Part shown: piece after piece, positions 14,580 through 22,717 of the stretch | Position numbering within the stretch: the stretch's first letter is position 1 | Layout of the letters: every line of letters starts with the position of its first letter | Assembly: GCA_031372705.1 (NCBI GenBank) | Contig: JANMLV010000153.1 | Span: forward strand, 1 to 30,516 | Length of the DNA stretch: 30,516 nucleotides | Source of the DNA: UBA7236 sp031372705 | GTDB taxonomy: Bacteria; Bacteroidota; Bacteroidia; Chitinophagales; BACL12 | Direction: 5' to 3' | The notes under the pieces: model-generated | What the model was told of the DNA's origin: nothing | Seen by the model: the letters and a program-made list of their open reading frames with translations, nothing else | Database searches by the model: none | Program-made: the position numbers and the translations under genes

Positions 14580-16784
14580 TTATTTGGCTATTTTCAACTC
14601 GTTTATCAAGTTGCTTGCGCCGGCATATTTATCAATTATAAATAATACATAGCGAATATCAACTGAAATAGTGCGATTTACTGCCGGGTCAACAATATAA
14701 TCACCCGGAGTTCCTTCGTAGTTACCATCGAATGCTAAACCGATAAGTTCGCCTTTGCCGTTCATAATCGGGCTTCCGCTGTTACCGCCTGTAATATCTA
14801 AATTAGAAATAAAGCAAACTGGAACCGTTCCGTTTTTGTCGGCATAGCGACCATAGTCTCTTGCTTTATATAATTCATATAATTTTTCCGGAACAATAAA
14901 TTCAGGGTCGCTGTTATCACGTTTTTCCATAATACCATTGATATTAGTTTGCCAATGGAATTGAACGGCATCGCGCGCAACATAATCTTGCACTGTTCCG
15001 TAAGTTAAACGCAAAGTAGAATTTGCATCAGGATAGAAATTCTTTTTTGGTTCACTCTTCATAATTGCAGCAGTGTATTCACGTTGCAATTTACTGAGTT
15101 CTGCATTACCTGCTCTAAACACACCACCTGCTGTTTGTGCATCGTTATATAATGCGAGATAGTAGGTGTATAATGGATCTTTTTTTAATTTCTTTTCACT
15201 TGGTTTTGCTAAATAGGCATCTAATTTTTCTTTCGATGTAAATACCGACTTTGCAAATGCATTTTTAGTCCAGTTTTCGAATTTTTGATGTGGCGTATCG
15301 CCTTTGCTTTTCGCTAAAATATCTTTTATTGATTGCGGTTGTTTTTCGGCAGGTAAATTCGTGTGCATCATATCTAATAACGCAACCATTTTACCAACTT
15401 CTGTATCGTAATCTAATCCTTCCCACATTGCTTCTGCAGCTGTTTTCACACCTTCAATAACAGCAGTTCTTTCATCGCCGGTTACGGCTTCATCGCCAAA
15501 AAGAGATTCAATATTGTTTAATTCAAGTGCAAAATTTCCGGTTGGCAACAAAACAACTGAATAAATTTTATAATAAAATTCTTTGTTTACTGCGCTTAGA
15601 TTTGCGTACGTATTTTTAAAATTTGTGAACATGGTTGCGTACTGCGCTTCTGCATCTTTGCCTTGCGATTTAGCCCATTGCATAAAGTTTTTTTCTTGAT
15701 TTTCTTTTATGCCAACAGCATCCATGCGATCCATTCCATCTAATTGGGTAGAATATAATTTTAAACCATTCATGAGTTGTGCATAGTCGGCAGCTAACTG
15801 AATACGAACGGCTTCATCTTTATCCATTTCAATTTTCATGGCATCAGTAACTGTTTTAAAAACATCTACTTGGGCAGGATTACTTTCATTCATAACTTCT
15901 GCCATGCCATAACTGGTTAAATATCTTTCTGTAGAACCCGGAAAACCCATAATCATAGAAAAATCGCCTTCTTCATAACCTTCTAACGAAATTTTTAAGA
16001 AACGTTTTGGTGAGTAAGGTACATTTTCAGCACTGTATTCTGCAGGATTATTTGATTTATCGGCATAAATTCTAAAAATGCTAAAGTCACCTGTATGTCG
16101 AGGCCACATCCAGTTGTCGGTGTCGCCGCCAAAATTTCCTATTGAAGATGGTGGTGCTCCCGCTAAACGCACATCATTAAATACTTTATATAAATAAACG
16201 TAATATTGATTACCATAAAACATGGCTTTTACTTCGGCCGTGTATCCTTGTTCAGCAAAACGTTCAATCATATTGCTTTGTATTATCATAATTTTCGCGC
16301 GACGCTGCGCCATATCTAAGCCTTCTACTTGTGGTACTATAGAATCGGTAATGTCGATTGCATTTTGTAAAATACGAATAGATAAACCCGGAATTGGCAA
16401 TTCTTCAGCATAGCTGCGTGCCCAAAATCCATCGTCTATATAATTATGTTCCGGCGTAGATTGCGAAGCAATAGCATCGAAACCGCAGTGGTGATTAGTA
16501 AACATTAGGCCATTAGGAGAAACCAATTCGCCGGTGCAAAATCCGCTTCCGCCTTCATAAAGTTGAACAACAGCATCTTTCAAGCTACCGGTTTCGGTAT
16601 TGTAAATTTCGTCTGCCGAAATTTCAAGACCAAGTTGCTTCAGATAGTCAAAGTTGAGTTGGCGAACTAAGTTGGCTAACCACATACCCTCATCAGGGTA
16701 ACTTGCCGCTTGCGCAGGCTTTACGGCAGTTGCTATAAAAAGCACAATTGCCATGGCATAAAAGCTAAATTTACGTTTCATCAT
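14580..16784 (-). CDS. S46 family dipeptidyl-peptidase (DPP7/DPP11 type)
   Basis: S46 enzymes are periplasmic serine peptidases that release dipeptides and are common in asaccharolytic Bacteroidota. The 734-residue product has a signal peptide (MMKRKFSFYAMAIVLFIATA...AQA, cleavage near 27). The mature start is ASYPDEGMWL, typical of the family. The catalytic His is in FTNHHCG (98 or 99), the Asp is likely in RHTGDFSIFRIY, and the Ser is in TGGNSGSP. Eighteen residues past that Ser, in AFDGN, is Gly, where DPP11 enzymes have Arg. This predicts preference for hydrophobic rather than acidic P1 residues, as in DPP7. It is flanked by genes for T9SS-domain proteins but has its own terminator and promoter-like box. 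Confidence 0.94.
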   Translation of the reverse strand: MMKRKFSFYAMAIVLFIATAVKPAQAASYPDEGMWLANLVRQLNFDYLKQLGLEISADEIYNTETGSLKDAVVQLYEGGSGFCTGELVSPNGLMFTNHHCGFDAIASQSTPEHNYIDDGFWARSYAEELPIPGLSIRILQNAIDITDSIVPQVEGLDMAQRRAKIMIIQSNMIERFAEQGYTAEVKAMFYGNQYYVYLYKVFNDVRLAGAPPSSIGNFGGDTDNWMWPRHTGDFSIFRIYADKSNNPAEYSAENVPYSPKRFLKISLEGYEEGDFSMIMGFPGSTERYLTSYGMAEVMNESNPAQVDVFKTVTDAMKIEMDKDEAVRIQLAADYAQLMNGLKLYSTQLDGMDRMDAVGIKENQEKNFMQWAKSQGKDAEAQYATMFTNFKNTYANLSAVNKEFYYKIYSVVLLPTGNFALELNNIESLFGDEAVTGDERTAVIEGVKTAAEAMWEGLDYDTEVGKMVALLDMMHTNLPAEKQPQSIKDILAKSKGDTPHQKFENWTKNAFAKSVFTSKEKLDAYLAKPSEKKLKKDPLYTYYLALYNDAQTAGGVFRAGNAELSKLQREYTAAIMKSEPKKNFYPDANSTLRLTYGTVQDYVARDAVQFHWQTNINGIMEKRDNSDPEFIVPEKLYELYKARDYGRYADKNGTVPVCFISNLDITGGNSGSPIMNGKGELIGLAFDGNYEGTPGDYIVDPAVNRTISVDIRYVLFIIDKYAGASNLINELKIAK

Positions 16785-16814
16785 AATATTAAATCAGATT
16801 TATTAATTCGACCG

Positions 16815-16822
16815 CAAAGGTA
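16815..16822 (-). promoter_or_regulatory. Candidate -7 box of the S46 peptidase gene
   Basis: On the minus strand this reads TACCTTTG, matching TAnnTTTG, 30 bases before the ATG. No clear -33 TTTG is present. Confidence 0.4.
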
Positions 16823-16854
16823 ATGAAGAAATGCCTTTGAAACTGAAAGGGCAC

Positions 16855-16878
16855 AAAAAAAGCAGCCTAAGCTGCTTT
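16855..16878 (-). terminator. Intrinsic terminator after the mini T9SS-domain gene
   Basis: An 8-bp stem (AAAGCAGC 16859-16866 with GCTGCTTT 16871-16878, loop CTAA) is followed on the minus strand by a T-run. It lies 17 bases past the stop at 16896. Confidence 0.8.
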
Positions 16879-16895
16879 AAAATATGTTAATGTTT

Positions 16896-17297
16896 TTATT
16901 CTTCTTTTAGAAACTTCTTGGTAATGAGGGTATTTCCCTGATAATAGGCAGCCAAAAAGTAAACGCCCGGTTGTAAATCAACCAAACTCACCTTAATATC
17001 ATGCTTTCCGGGTTCAGGTATTACCGTTTTAATTTCACGACCAACAATGTTAAGGATGCTGATTTTATCTACGTTATCATACGTAAAGCTAATCGTAGCA
17101 TAGCTTTTAACCGGATTCGGGAAGATACTTACTGTTGCATCTTCATTCCCGATTTTAGCGGTATTACTGTCGGCTTCGCCAAATGAACTGCTCACTTCGG
17201 TAGCACATTCGTCACCGGACAAGGTCTCAACACCTGATGATGCATAAGACCAAGTTGTAATCGCAGAGACCAGTAGTAATGTGTAGAGTTTACGCAT
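16896..17297 (-). CDS. Small secreted protein made almost entirely of a T9SS type A sorting domain
   Basis: The 133-residue product has a signal peptide (MRKLYTLLLVSAITTWSYAS, cleavage near 20). A short passenger of about 33 residues is acidic and Ser-rich, with one Cys. From about residue 54 to the end it is a T9SS type A domain: ATVSIFPNPVKSYATISF, KISILNIVGREIKTV, LQPGVYFLAAYYQGNTLITKKF. Such domains normally target large cargo to the cell surface and are then cleaved, so a cargo this small is unusual. It could be a surface peptide, a decoy for the sorting machinery, or the remnant of a bigger gene. It has its own promoter (17316-17347) and terminator, so it looks like an expressed single gene. 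Confidence 0.85.
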   Translation of the reverse strand: MRKLYTLLLVSAITTWSYASSGVETLSGDECATEVSSSFGEADSNTAKIGNEDATVSIFPNPVKSYATISFTYDNVDKISILNIVGREIKTVIPEPGKHDIKVSLVDLQPGVYFLAAYYQGNTLITKKFLKEE

Positions 17298-17315
17298 AGG
17301 CTTTTTTCGTGTTGG

Positions 17316-17347
17316 TAAAGATATAGTATTGTTTTCAGTTATTCAAA
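17316..17347 (-). promoter_or_regulatory. Promoter of the mini T9SS-domain gene
   Basis: On the minus strand, TTTG (17344-17347) is followed after 20 bases by TATCTTTA (17316-17323), one base off the TAnnTTTG consensus, 18 bases before the ATG. A perfect dyad, AACTTGTTTTAACAAGTT (17375-17392), lies 27 bases upstream of the -33 box and could bind a regulator. Confidence 0.5.
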
Positions 17348-17449
17348 ATTCAATAAATGTTAATATGTTGGTTTAACTTGTTTTAACAAGTTTTGTGCCA
17401 TACACCTGATGTATCCGTTATACGTAAAAACATGCTAAATGTTTCATAC

Positions 17450-18985
17450 TCAGATGGTAAAGTCATCATCTTCCTCTAATTCCGCTAGCGGATCTTCGTT
17501 AAACATACTGCTAAACAAATCGGTAAACTGCATGCCTGTATGTAAGAAATGCTTACTTAGTAGCGAATATTCGGCTAAGCCATGCAAAACAAACTCCATT
17601 AAAAAGTATTGCTCGTCGGCCGAAACTTTGGGGTGTAAGCCTTGCACCAATTTCTTTAAACCGGGTATTTTTTCAAGGGTTTTGCGATAATCGGCATTGT
17701 TGCTTTCGTTGAGCATGTCAACGGTATTGCCTTCGTTAAACCAATCAATAATATCTTGATAAATGGGCTTCTTCTTAGACTCCGGTGCGTTTTCACCTTT
17801 TTTGCTTAGGGGTTTTTTCGCCTTTTCTGGGGCAGGGAAATAATTAGTGAATTGAGCTCGAACAGCTTTGCCAATGAGGTTTATTGCCACTATGTAAGGT
17901 CCTTCTTGCTCTCCTTCATACACCAACTCAATTTTTCCCGTAATGGAAGGCACTACACTCCAAAAATCGCTAACGCGAATGAAGGTTTTATCGTCTTTGC
18001 TTTTCAGCGCTCTGCGTTCGGCGCCGGAAACCAAGTTTTCTAATGCTGTGATGGTCATACGAGCACTTACGCCACTTTTCTGATCTACATATTCACTTTT
18101 GCGCGCTTCGAATGCAATTTGCTCAATCATGTCTTTTGCCAATTCATTTAATTGAACACGTTGTTGTTGGTCGTGGTTAATTTTGGCTTCCTGACCGGTA
18201 ATTATTTTAGACGTAGCAATATCTTTTGGATAATGTGTTAGAATTTGACTTTCAATTCGATCTTTCAAAGGCGTTACAATAGAACCGCGATTGGTATAAT
18301 CTTCCGGATTTGCTGTAAATACAAATTGAATATCCAGTGGCAATCGAATTTTAAATCCACGTATTTGAATATCGCCTTCTTGCAAAATATTAAATAATGC
18401 AACTTGAATTCTCGCTTGTAAATCGGGTAATTCATTAATAACGAAAATGCATCGATGCGAGCGCGGAATTAAACCGAAATGAATTACGCGTTCATCGTTA
18501 TAATTTAATTTTAAATTGGCAGCTTTAATCGGGTCAACATCTCCAATTAAATCGGCAATGCTTACATCGGGTGTTGCCAATTTTTCGGTGTAGCGCTTGT
18601 CGCGATGTAACCAACTTATTGGTGTGGCATCTCCTTTTTCCTCCAGTAAATTTTTTGCATAAAACGATAATGGGTTAAACGGATCATCGTTTAAATCGCT
18701 TCCTTCAACAACAGGAATATATTCATCGAGCAGTGAAGTGAGTAATCTGGCGATGCGCGTTTTTGCTTGACCGCGCAATCCTAATAAAATAATATTATGT
18801 CGCGATAAAATGGCTCTTTCCAAATCGGGAATTACAGTATTTTCAAAACCGTGGATACCTTCAAAAAACTTTTCGCCGGAGCGTAACTTTGTTATTAAAT
18901 TTTTTCTGAGTTCTTCTTTAACTGTTAAGCTGGTATAACCTGCTTTTTTTAATGCCCCAAATGTGGTAATTGTATTAATTTGCAT
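17450..18985 (-). CDS. MoxR/magnesium-chelatase-like AAA+ ATPase
   Basis: This belongs to the AAA+ group related to magnesium chelatase subunit I and MoxR, which pairs with VWA proteins as a chaperone that remodels or activates targets. The 511-residue product has the Walker A GLRGQAKT at 69-76 and a Walker B-like IFVINELPD at 180-188. There is Asn where most AAA+ proteins have Asp, but I recall 'INELPD' as normal for this subgroup. Sensor 1 follows in FTANPEDYTNRGSIVTPLKDR (about 223-243). The region 365-420 is Lys-rich, and the C-terminus is acidic (LAELEEDDDF). It lies 39 bases downstream of the VWA gene on the same strand, so the two are surely co-transcribed. No substrate can be named. 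Stop is TGA. Confidence 0.9.
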   Translation of the reverse strand: MQINTITTFGALKKAGYTSLTVKEELRKNLITKLRSGEKFFEGIHGFENTVIPDLERAILSRHNIILLGLRGQAKTRIARLLTSLLDEYIPVVEGSDLNDDPFNPLSFYAKNLLEEKGDATPISWLHRDKRYTEKLATPDVSIADLIGDVDPIKAANLKLNYNDERVIHFGLIPRSHRCIFVINELPDLQARIQVALFNILQEGDIQIRGFKIRLPLDIQFVFTANPEDYTNRGSIVTPLKDRIESQILTHYPKDIATSKIITGQEAKINHDQQQRVQLNELAKDMIEQIAFEARKSEYVDQKSGVSARMTITALENLVSGAERRALKSKDDKTFIRVSDFWSVVPSITGKIELVYEGEQEGPYIVAINLIGKAVRAQFTNYFPAPEKAKKPLSKKGENAPESKKKPIYQDIIDWFNEGNTVDMLNESNNADYRKTLEKIPGLKKLVQGLHPKVSADEQYFLMEFVLHGLAEYSLLSKHFLHTGMQFTDLFSSMFNEDPLAELEEDDDFTI

Positions 18986-19024
18986 AAATATTAAAATGGT
19001 AAATAATAATGAAAAGTTATTTTT

Positions 19025-20119
19025 TTAACGAACGTTTCTACGTCTGTTTCGTTCGTAATCTTCAAAAATATAATCGCCTAAGCCTTTAAGTGATGTATAA
19101 AATGCTTTGCCTTGATTGGTTTGCGTAAATTCTTCCACAAACGCTTGCAGGTAGCTATCTTTGGCAATCATGAAAGTGGTAATTTTTATGCCGAGTTTGC
19201 GACAATGTGCTGCTAAGTTTAATGTTTTATTTACAATAATTCGGTCTAAGCCAAAACTATTTTTATAATATTTTCCGTTGCGCACAATACAAGTTGGCTT
19301 GCCGTCGGTAATCATAAAAATTTGTTTGTTGGGATTTTTTCTGCGGCGCAATAAATCCATGGCTAATTCTAAACCGGCAACGGTATTTGTATGATATGGA
19401 CCAACTTGCAAATAAGGAATATCTTTTATTTCAATTTGCCAAGCATCGTTACCAAAAACAATTACATCTAAAGTGTCTTTCGGATATTTTGTTTTAATGA
19501 GTTCGCTTAAGGCCATTGCCACTTTTTTTGCGGGTGTAATGCGGTCTTCTCCGTATAAAATCATGGAGTGCGAAATATCAATCATCAACACGGTGGATGT
19601 TTGTGCCTTAAATTCTTTTTCTACAACAACTAAATCATCTTCATCCATTCTGAAATCTTGGATGCCATGATTAATAAATGCGTTTTTCAGCGATTCATTA
19701 TAATCAATTTGTTCATGTGCATCGCCATAACTGAAATTACGACTGTCGGTTGAATTTTCATCTCCATTTCCTGTATGTGATGTTTTATGTTTGCCTTGTG
19801 ATGACTTTTTTAATTTCCCGAAAATTTGGTCTAATGAACTTTTGCGAATCGACTGCTCCATTTTAGCAGTAATTTGCATCACCCCGCTTTCGGGGTCATC
19901 TTCTTTTAAGAAACCACGGTCTTTGAGCTCTTGTATAAAATCGCCCATGCCATATTCCGGTGTGGTAATATTGTATTGCTTATCTAATTTATTCAGCCAA
20001 TCGAGTGCTTCAGTTACGTCGCCGCTCGTGTATACCAATAGTTCTTGTAACAACTCGAACATGGTATCGAATAGCGACTGTGGTTTTTCTTCAAATTTCG
20101 AAAATCTATTGCCTAGCAT
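19025..20119 (-). CDS. VWA-domain protein, partner of the MoxR-like ATPase
   Basis: The 364-residue protein has a helical N-terminal part (1-165) and a von Willebrand factor A domain (about 172-350). The metal-binding MIDAS motif is complete: DISHS at 181-185, Thr in YHTNT (244 or 246), and Asp272 in MITDGKP. No signal peptide or membrane segment is seen, so it should be cytoplasmic. Proteins of this kind work with MoxR AAA+ ATPases, as in magnesium chelatase D/I or NorD/NorQ, as adaptors for a client. The start is 5 bases past the stop of the aldo/keto reductase gene, and the ATPase gene follows at 39 bases, so the three form one operon. The order VWA then ATPase is less common than the reverse. 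Confidence 0.9.
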   Translation of the reverse strand: MLGNRFSKFEEKPQSLFDTMFELLQELLVYTSGDVTEALDWLNKLDKQYNITTPEYGMGDFIQELKDRGFLKEDDPESGVMQITAKMEQSIRKSSLDQIFGKLKKSSQGKHKTSHTGNGDENSTDSRNFSYGDAHEQIDYNESLKNAFINHGIQDFRMDEDDLVVVEKEFKAQTSTVLMIDISHSMILYGEDRITPAKKVAMALSELIKTKYPKDTLDVIVFGNDAWQIEIKDIPYLQVGPYHTNTVAGLELAMDLLRRRKNPNKQIFMITDGKPTCIVRNGKYYKNSFGLDRIIVNKTLNLAAHCRKLGIKITTFMIAKDSYLQAFVEEFTQTNQGKAFYTSLKGLGDYIFEDYERNRRRNVR

Positions 20120-20124
20120 ATCGA

Positions 20125-21165
20125 TTAATAACCTTTATGATGTATTTCCAGTTCACCTAATTTGCCGCCAAATAAAATATCTCTAACACCATCGCCTTTT
20201 AAGAATTCGTGCGGGAAGCCTAAATCAATTTTACTTACTTCATTTAATCGATTTATATGTTCGAGTGTAAGCACAATTGCAGTTGCACCTAAACTATCAC
20301 TCAATTGATTAATATTCCTGGCACCTACAATAGGAATTATTTGTTGATGCTGCTGCATAACCCATCTGATAGCTATTTGTGCTGCAGAGAAGCCTGTTTC
20401 ATTAGCAATATTTACCACTTCTTGAGCAATAATACGGTTGCGTTCGCTAAGTCGTACACTATTGGGTTGAAGTCGCTTAGCCTCACTATTTTCATTTAAA
20501 TATTTACCCGTTAAAGCGCCACCTGCAATAGGAGCCCAGGCTATAACACCCATGTCCATTGCATTTGCCATTGGAATCATGTCGCGTTCTACTGAGCGTT
20601 GTAATAATGAGTATTCCAATTGTAAACCGATAAATGCATTCCATCCTCTAAGTTCGGCAATGGTATTGGCCCTTGAAACTATCCATGCGGGTGTATCGGA
20701 AATGGCAATGTAAAAAACTTTGCCTTGGTGAATGAGATCGTTTAATCCTCGCAACACTTCTTCACTGTAAGTAGTAAAATCCCAAGCATGCAGGTAAAGC
20801 ACATCTATATAATCAGTTTTGAGGCGTTTTAAACTACCTTCCACTGATTGCATCATGTTTTTGCGGTGGTTTCCTGCCAGGTTTAGACCGCGTTCATGTG
20901 TTACTAACGCATATTTTGTAGCCAGCACGATATCTTCACGTCGACCGCTTTCAATCATAAAATCGCCGATGAAGCGCTCGCTTGTTCCTTCAGTGTAGCG
21001 ATTTGCAGTATCAATAAAATTTCCTCCTGCTTCTAAAAAGCCGAAAAATTGTTTGCGACTTTCCTCGAAATTGGCACCCCAGCCCCATTCTTCACCAAAA
21101 GTCATGGTGCCTAAACATATTTCCGATACGCGCAATCCGCTTTTGCCGAGTAGTTTGTAGTTCAT
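20125..21165 (-). CDS. Aldo/keto reductase
   Basis: This is an NADPH-dependent oxidoreductase of the AKR superfamily with a TIM-barrel fold. The 346-residue product has the catalytic tetrad Asp52, Tyr57 (FIDTANRYTEGTSE), Lys84 (LATKYAL) and His126 (DVLYLHAWD). The C-terminal cofactor segment IPIVGARNINQLSDSLGA is also present. Its closest type is the YajO/Tas-like or potassium-channel beta-like group. It is the first gene of an operon with the VWA and AAA+ genes, only 5 bases from the VWA start. The reductase may be unrelated to the ATPase pair or may be its client; the sequence does not say. Near-consensus TAACTTTA boxes lie upstream at 21174-21181 and 21188-21195 on the minus strand. Confidence 0.92.
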   Translation of the reverse strand: MNYKLLGKSGLRVSEICLGTMTFGEEWGWGANFEESRKQFFGFLEAGGNFIDTANRYTEGTSERFIGDFMIESGRREDIVLATKYALVTHERGLNLAGNHRKNMMQSVEGSLKRLKTDYIDVLYLHAWDFTTYSEEVLRGLNDLIHQGKVFYIAISDTPAWIVSRANTIAELRGWNAFIGLQLEYSLLQRSVERDMIPMANAMDMGVIAWAPIAGGALTGKYLNENSEAKRLQPNSVRLSERNRIIAQEVVNIANETGFSAAQIAIRWVMQQHQQIIPIVGARNINQLSDSLGATAIVLTLEHINRLNEVSKIDLGFPHEFLKGDGVRDILFGGKLGELEIHHKGY

Positions 21166-21257
21166 GATGAGTATAAAGTTAAAACGTTAAAGTTAATGAC
21201 TTAGCAATGATGTAAATCCCAATTGCTATATTTACTAACACAATAATCCAATTAAAA

Positions 21258-21291
21258 ACTAAAATGAACTGAATAGGTTCATTATTTTAGT
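21258..21291. promoter_or_regulatory. Hairpin-forming dyad upstream of the M28 peptidase gene
   Basis: ACTAAAATGAAC (21258-21269) pairs with GTTCAT...TTTAGT in 21277-21291, with a 3-base bulge and a 7-base loop. It ends 21 bases before the ATG, in the divergent region shared with the aldo/keto reductase operon. It could be an operator or a leader structure. Confidence 0.35.
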
Positions 21292-21312
21292 GCAAAATTC
21301 AAATTTAATATA

Positions 21313-22677
21313 ATGGTAAAACAATTTTTGACAGCCTGTTTAGTTGTGTTTACGTTGAGCTTGCATGCACAACAAACAGATAAAGTAGTTTTCAATAAAA
21401 TATTTGATGAAACAATGTTGCACGGCGAAGCTTATGATCACCTTCGTTATTTGTGTAAAAGTATAGGCAACAGATTGGCCGGTTCGCCACAGGCAGATTT
21501 AGCAGTTCGATGGAGTTATCAGTTAATGCAGCAATATGATTTTGATTCTGTATGGCTGCAAGAGGTAACAGTTCCACATTGGGTGCGCGGCGCAAAAGAG
21601 TATGGCGAAATTATTAATTACGGTCAGGTAAATATGTTGGCATTAGGTGGCAGTATTGCAACACCGATTGAAGGCATAACCGAAGAAGTAATTGAGGTAA
21701 AAGATTTTGACGAATTAAAAGCACTAGGTGCAGAAAAAATTGCAGGGAAAATAGTTTTTTATAATCATGTATTTCCACAAAATGTTGTTAATTCATTTGA
21801 TGGTTACGGTGAGGCTGGTCCTTATCGCTGGCGCGGTGCAAGTGAAGCAAGTAAATTGGGTGCAAAAGCGGTAATTATTAGAAGTGTTGGGTCTGCTCAT
21901 GACGATTTTGCGCATACGGGAAGTACAGGTTTTGCAGATGGCGTTAAAAAAGTGCCTTGCGCAGCTTTGAGTGCCGTGGATGCAGATTTTTTACATGATG
22001 CGTTGCAAAAAAGTCCATCGCTGCAATTTAAAATGATAATGAATTGCAAAATGTTAGATTCGGTGCAATCGTATAACGTAATTGCAGAAATAAGAGGAAC
22101 CCAATTACCAAATGAAATTATAGTTGTTGGCGGACATTTAGATAGTTGGGATGTAGGTGAAGGTGCGCATGATGATGGTTCAGGATGCTTGCAAAGTTTA
22201 GAAGTAATTAGAACGATTAAAGCATTAAATCTTCAACCTAAAAGAACTATTCGTTGCATATTTTATATGAATGAAGAAAATGGAAATATGGGTGGAAAAA
22301 CTTATGGTGCATACGCAAAGGGAACAAACAAAGAAAAGCATATTGCCGCATTGGAAAGTGATGCAGGCGGATTTTCACCAAGAGGATTTAATATAGATAC
22401 TACATTTCTTGCGCATCCAAAATTGAATGAGCTTGAAAATTTAATGTTGCCTTATGGTATTTACAAATTTGAAGTTGGACATGGTGGAACAGATATTGGA
22501 CCGTTAGAAAATGCGGGCACAAAATTGTTCGGACTTTCGCCAGATTCGCAGCGATACATGGATTTACATCATACAGAAAACGATGTGTTTGAACAAGTAA
22601 ATAAACGCGAATTGCACATGGGTGCAGCAGTAATGACCATGATGTGTTGGTGGTTGAGTGAATATGGTGTGAAGTAA
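21313..22677 (+). CDS. Secreted M28 family zinc peptidase (carboxypeptidase Q-like)
   Basis: M28 peptidases use two zinc ions to remove amino acids or dipeptides. The 454-residue product has a signal peptide (MVKQFLTACLVVFTLSLHAQ, cleavage near 20). A PA-type insert is present in the first half (about 110-230). The M28 core holds the metal ligands in order: His in VGGHLDSWD, the bridging Asp in AHDDGSG, catalytic Glu and ligand in YMNEENG, Asp in ALESDAGG, and His in DLHHTENDVFE. The order and spacing match carboxypeptidase Q-like enzymes. It lies 40 bases upstream of a TonB-dependent receptor gene and is probably co-transcribed, so digestion of peptides may be coupled to uptake of a product. 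Confidence 0.92.
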   Translation: MVKQFLTACLVVFTLSLHAQQTDKVVFNKIFDETMLHGEAYDHLRYLCKSIGNRLAGSPQADLAVRWSYQLMQQYDFDSVWLQEVTVPHWVRGAKEYGEIINYGQVNMLALGGSIATPIEGITEEVIEVKDFDELKALGAEKIAGKIVFYNHVFPQNVVNSFDGYGEAGPYRWRGASEASKLGAKAVIIRSVGSAHDDFAHTGSTGFADGVKKVPCAALSAVDADFLHDALQKSPSLQFKMIMNCKMLDSVQSYNVIAEIRGTQLPNEIIVVGGHLDSWDVGEGAHDDGSGCLQSLEVIRTIKALNLQPKRTIRCIFYMNEENGNMGGKTYGAYAKGTNKEKHIAALESDAGGFSPRGFNIDTTFLAHPKLNELENLMLPYGIYKFEVGHGGTDIGPLENAGTKLFGLSPDSQRYMDLHHTENDVFEQVNKRELHMGAAVMTMMCWWLSEYGVK

Positions 22678-22717
22678 TATTAAACCGGTTTCCATCTCAA
22701 ATAAAAAAGCAAAGTGC

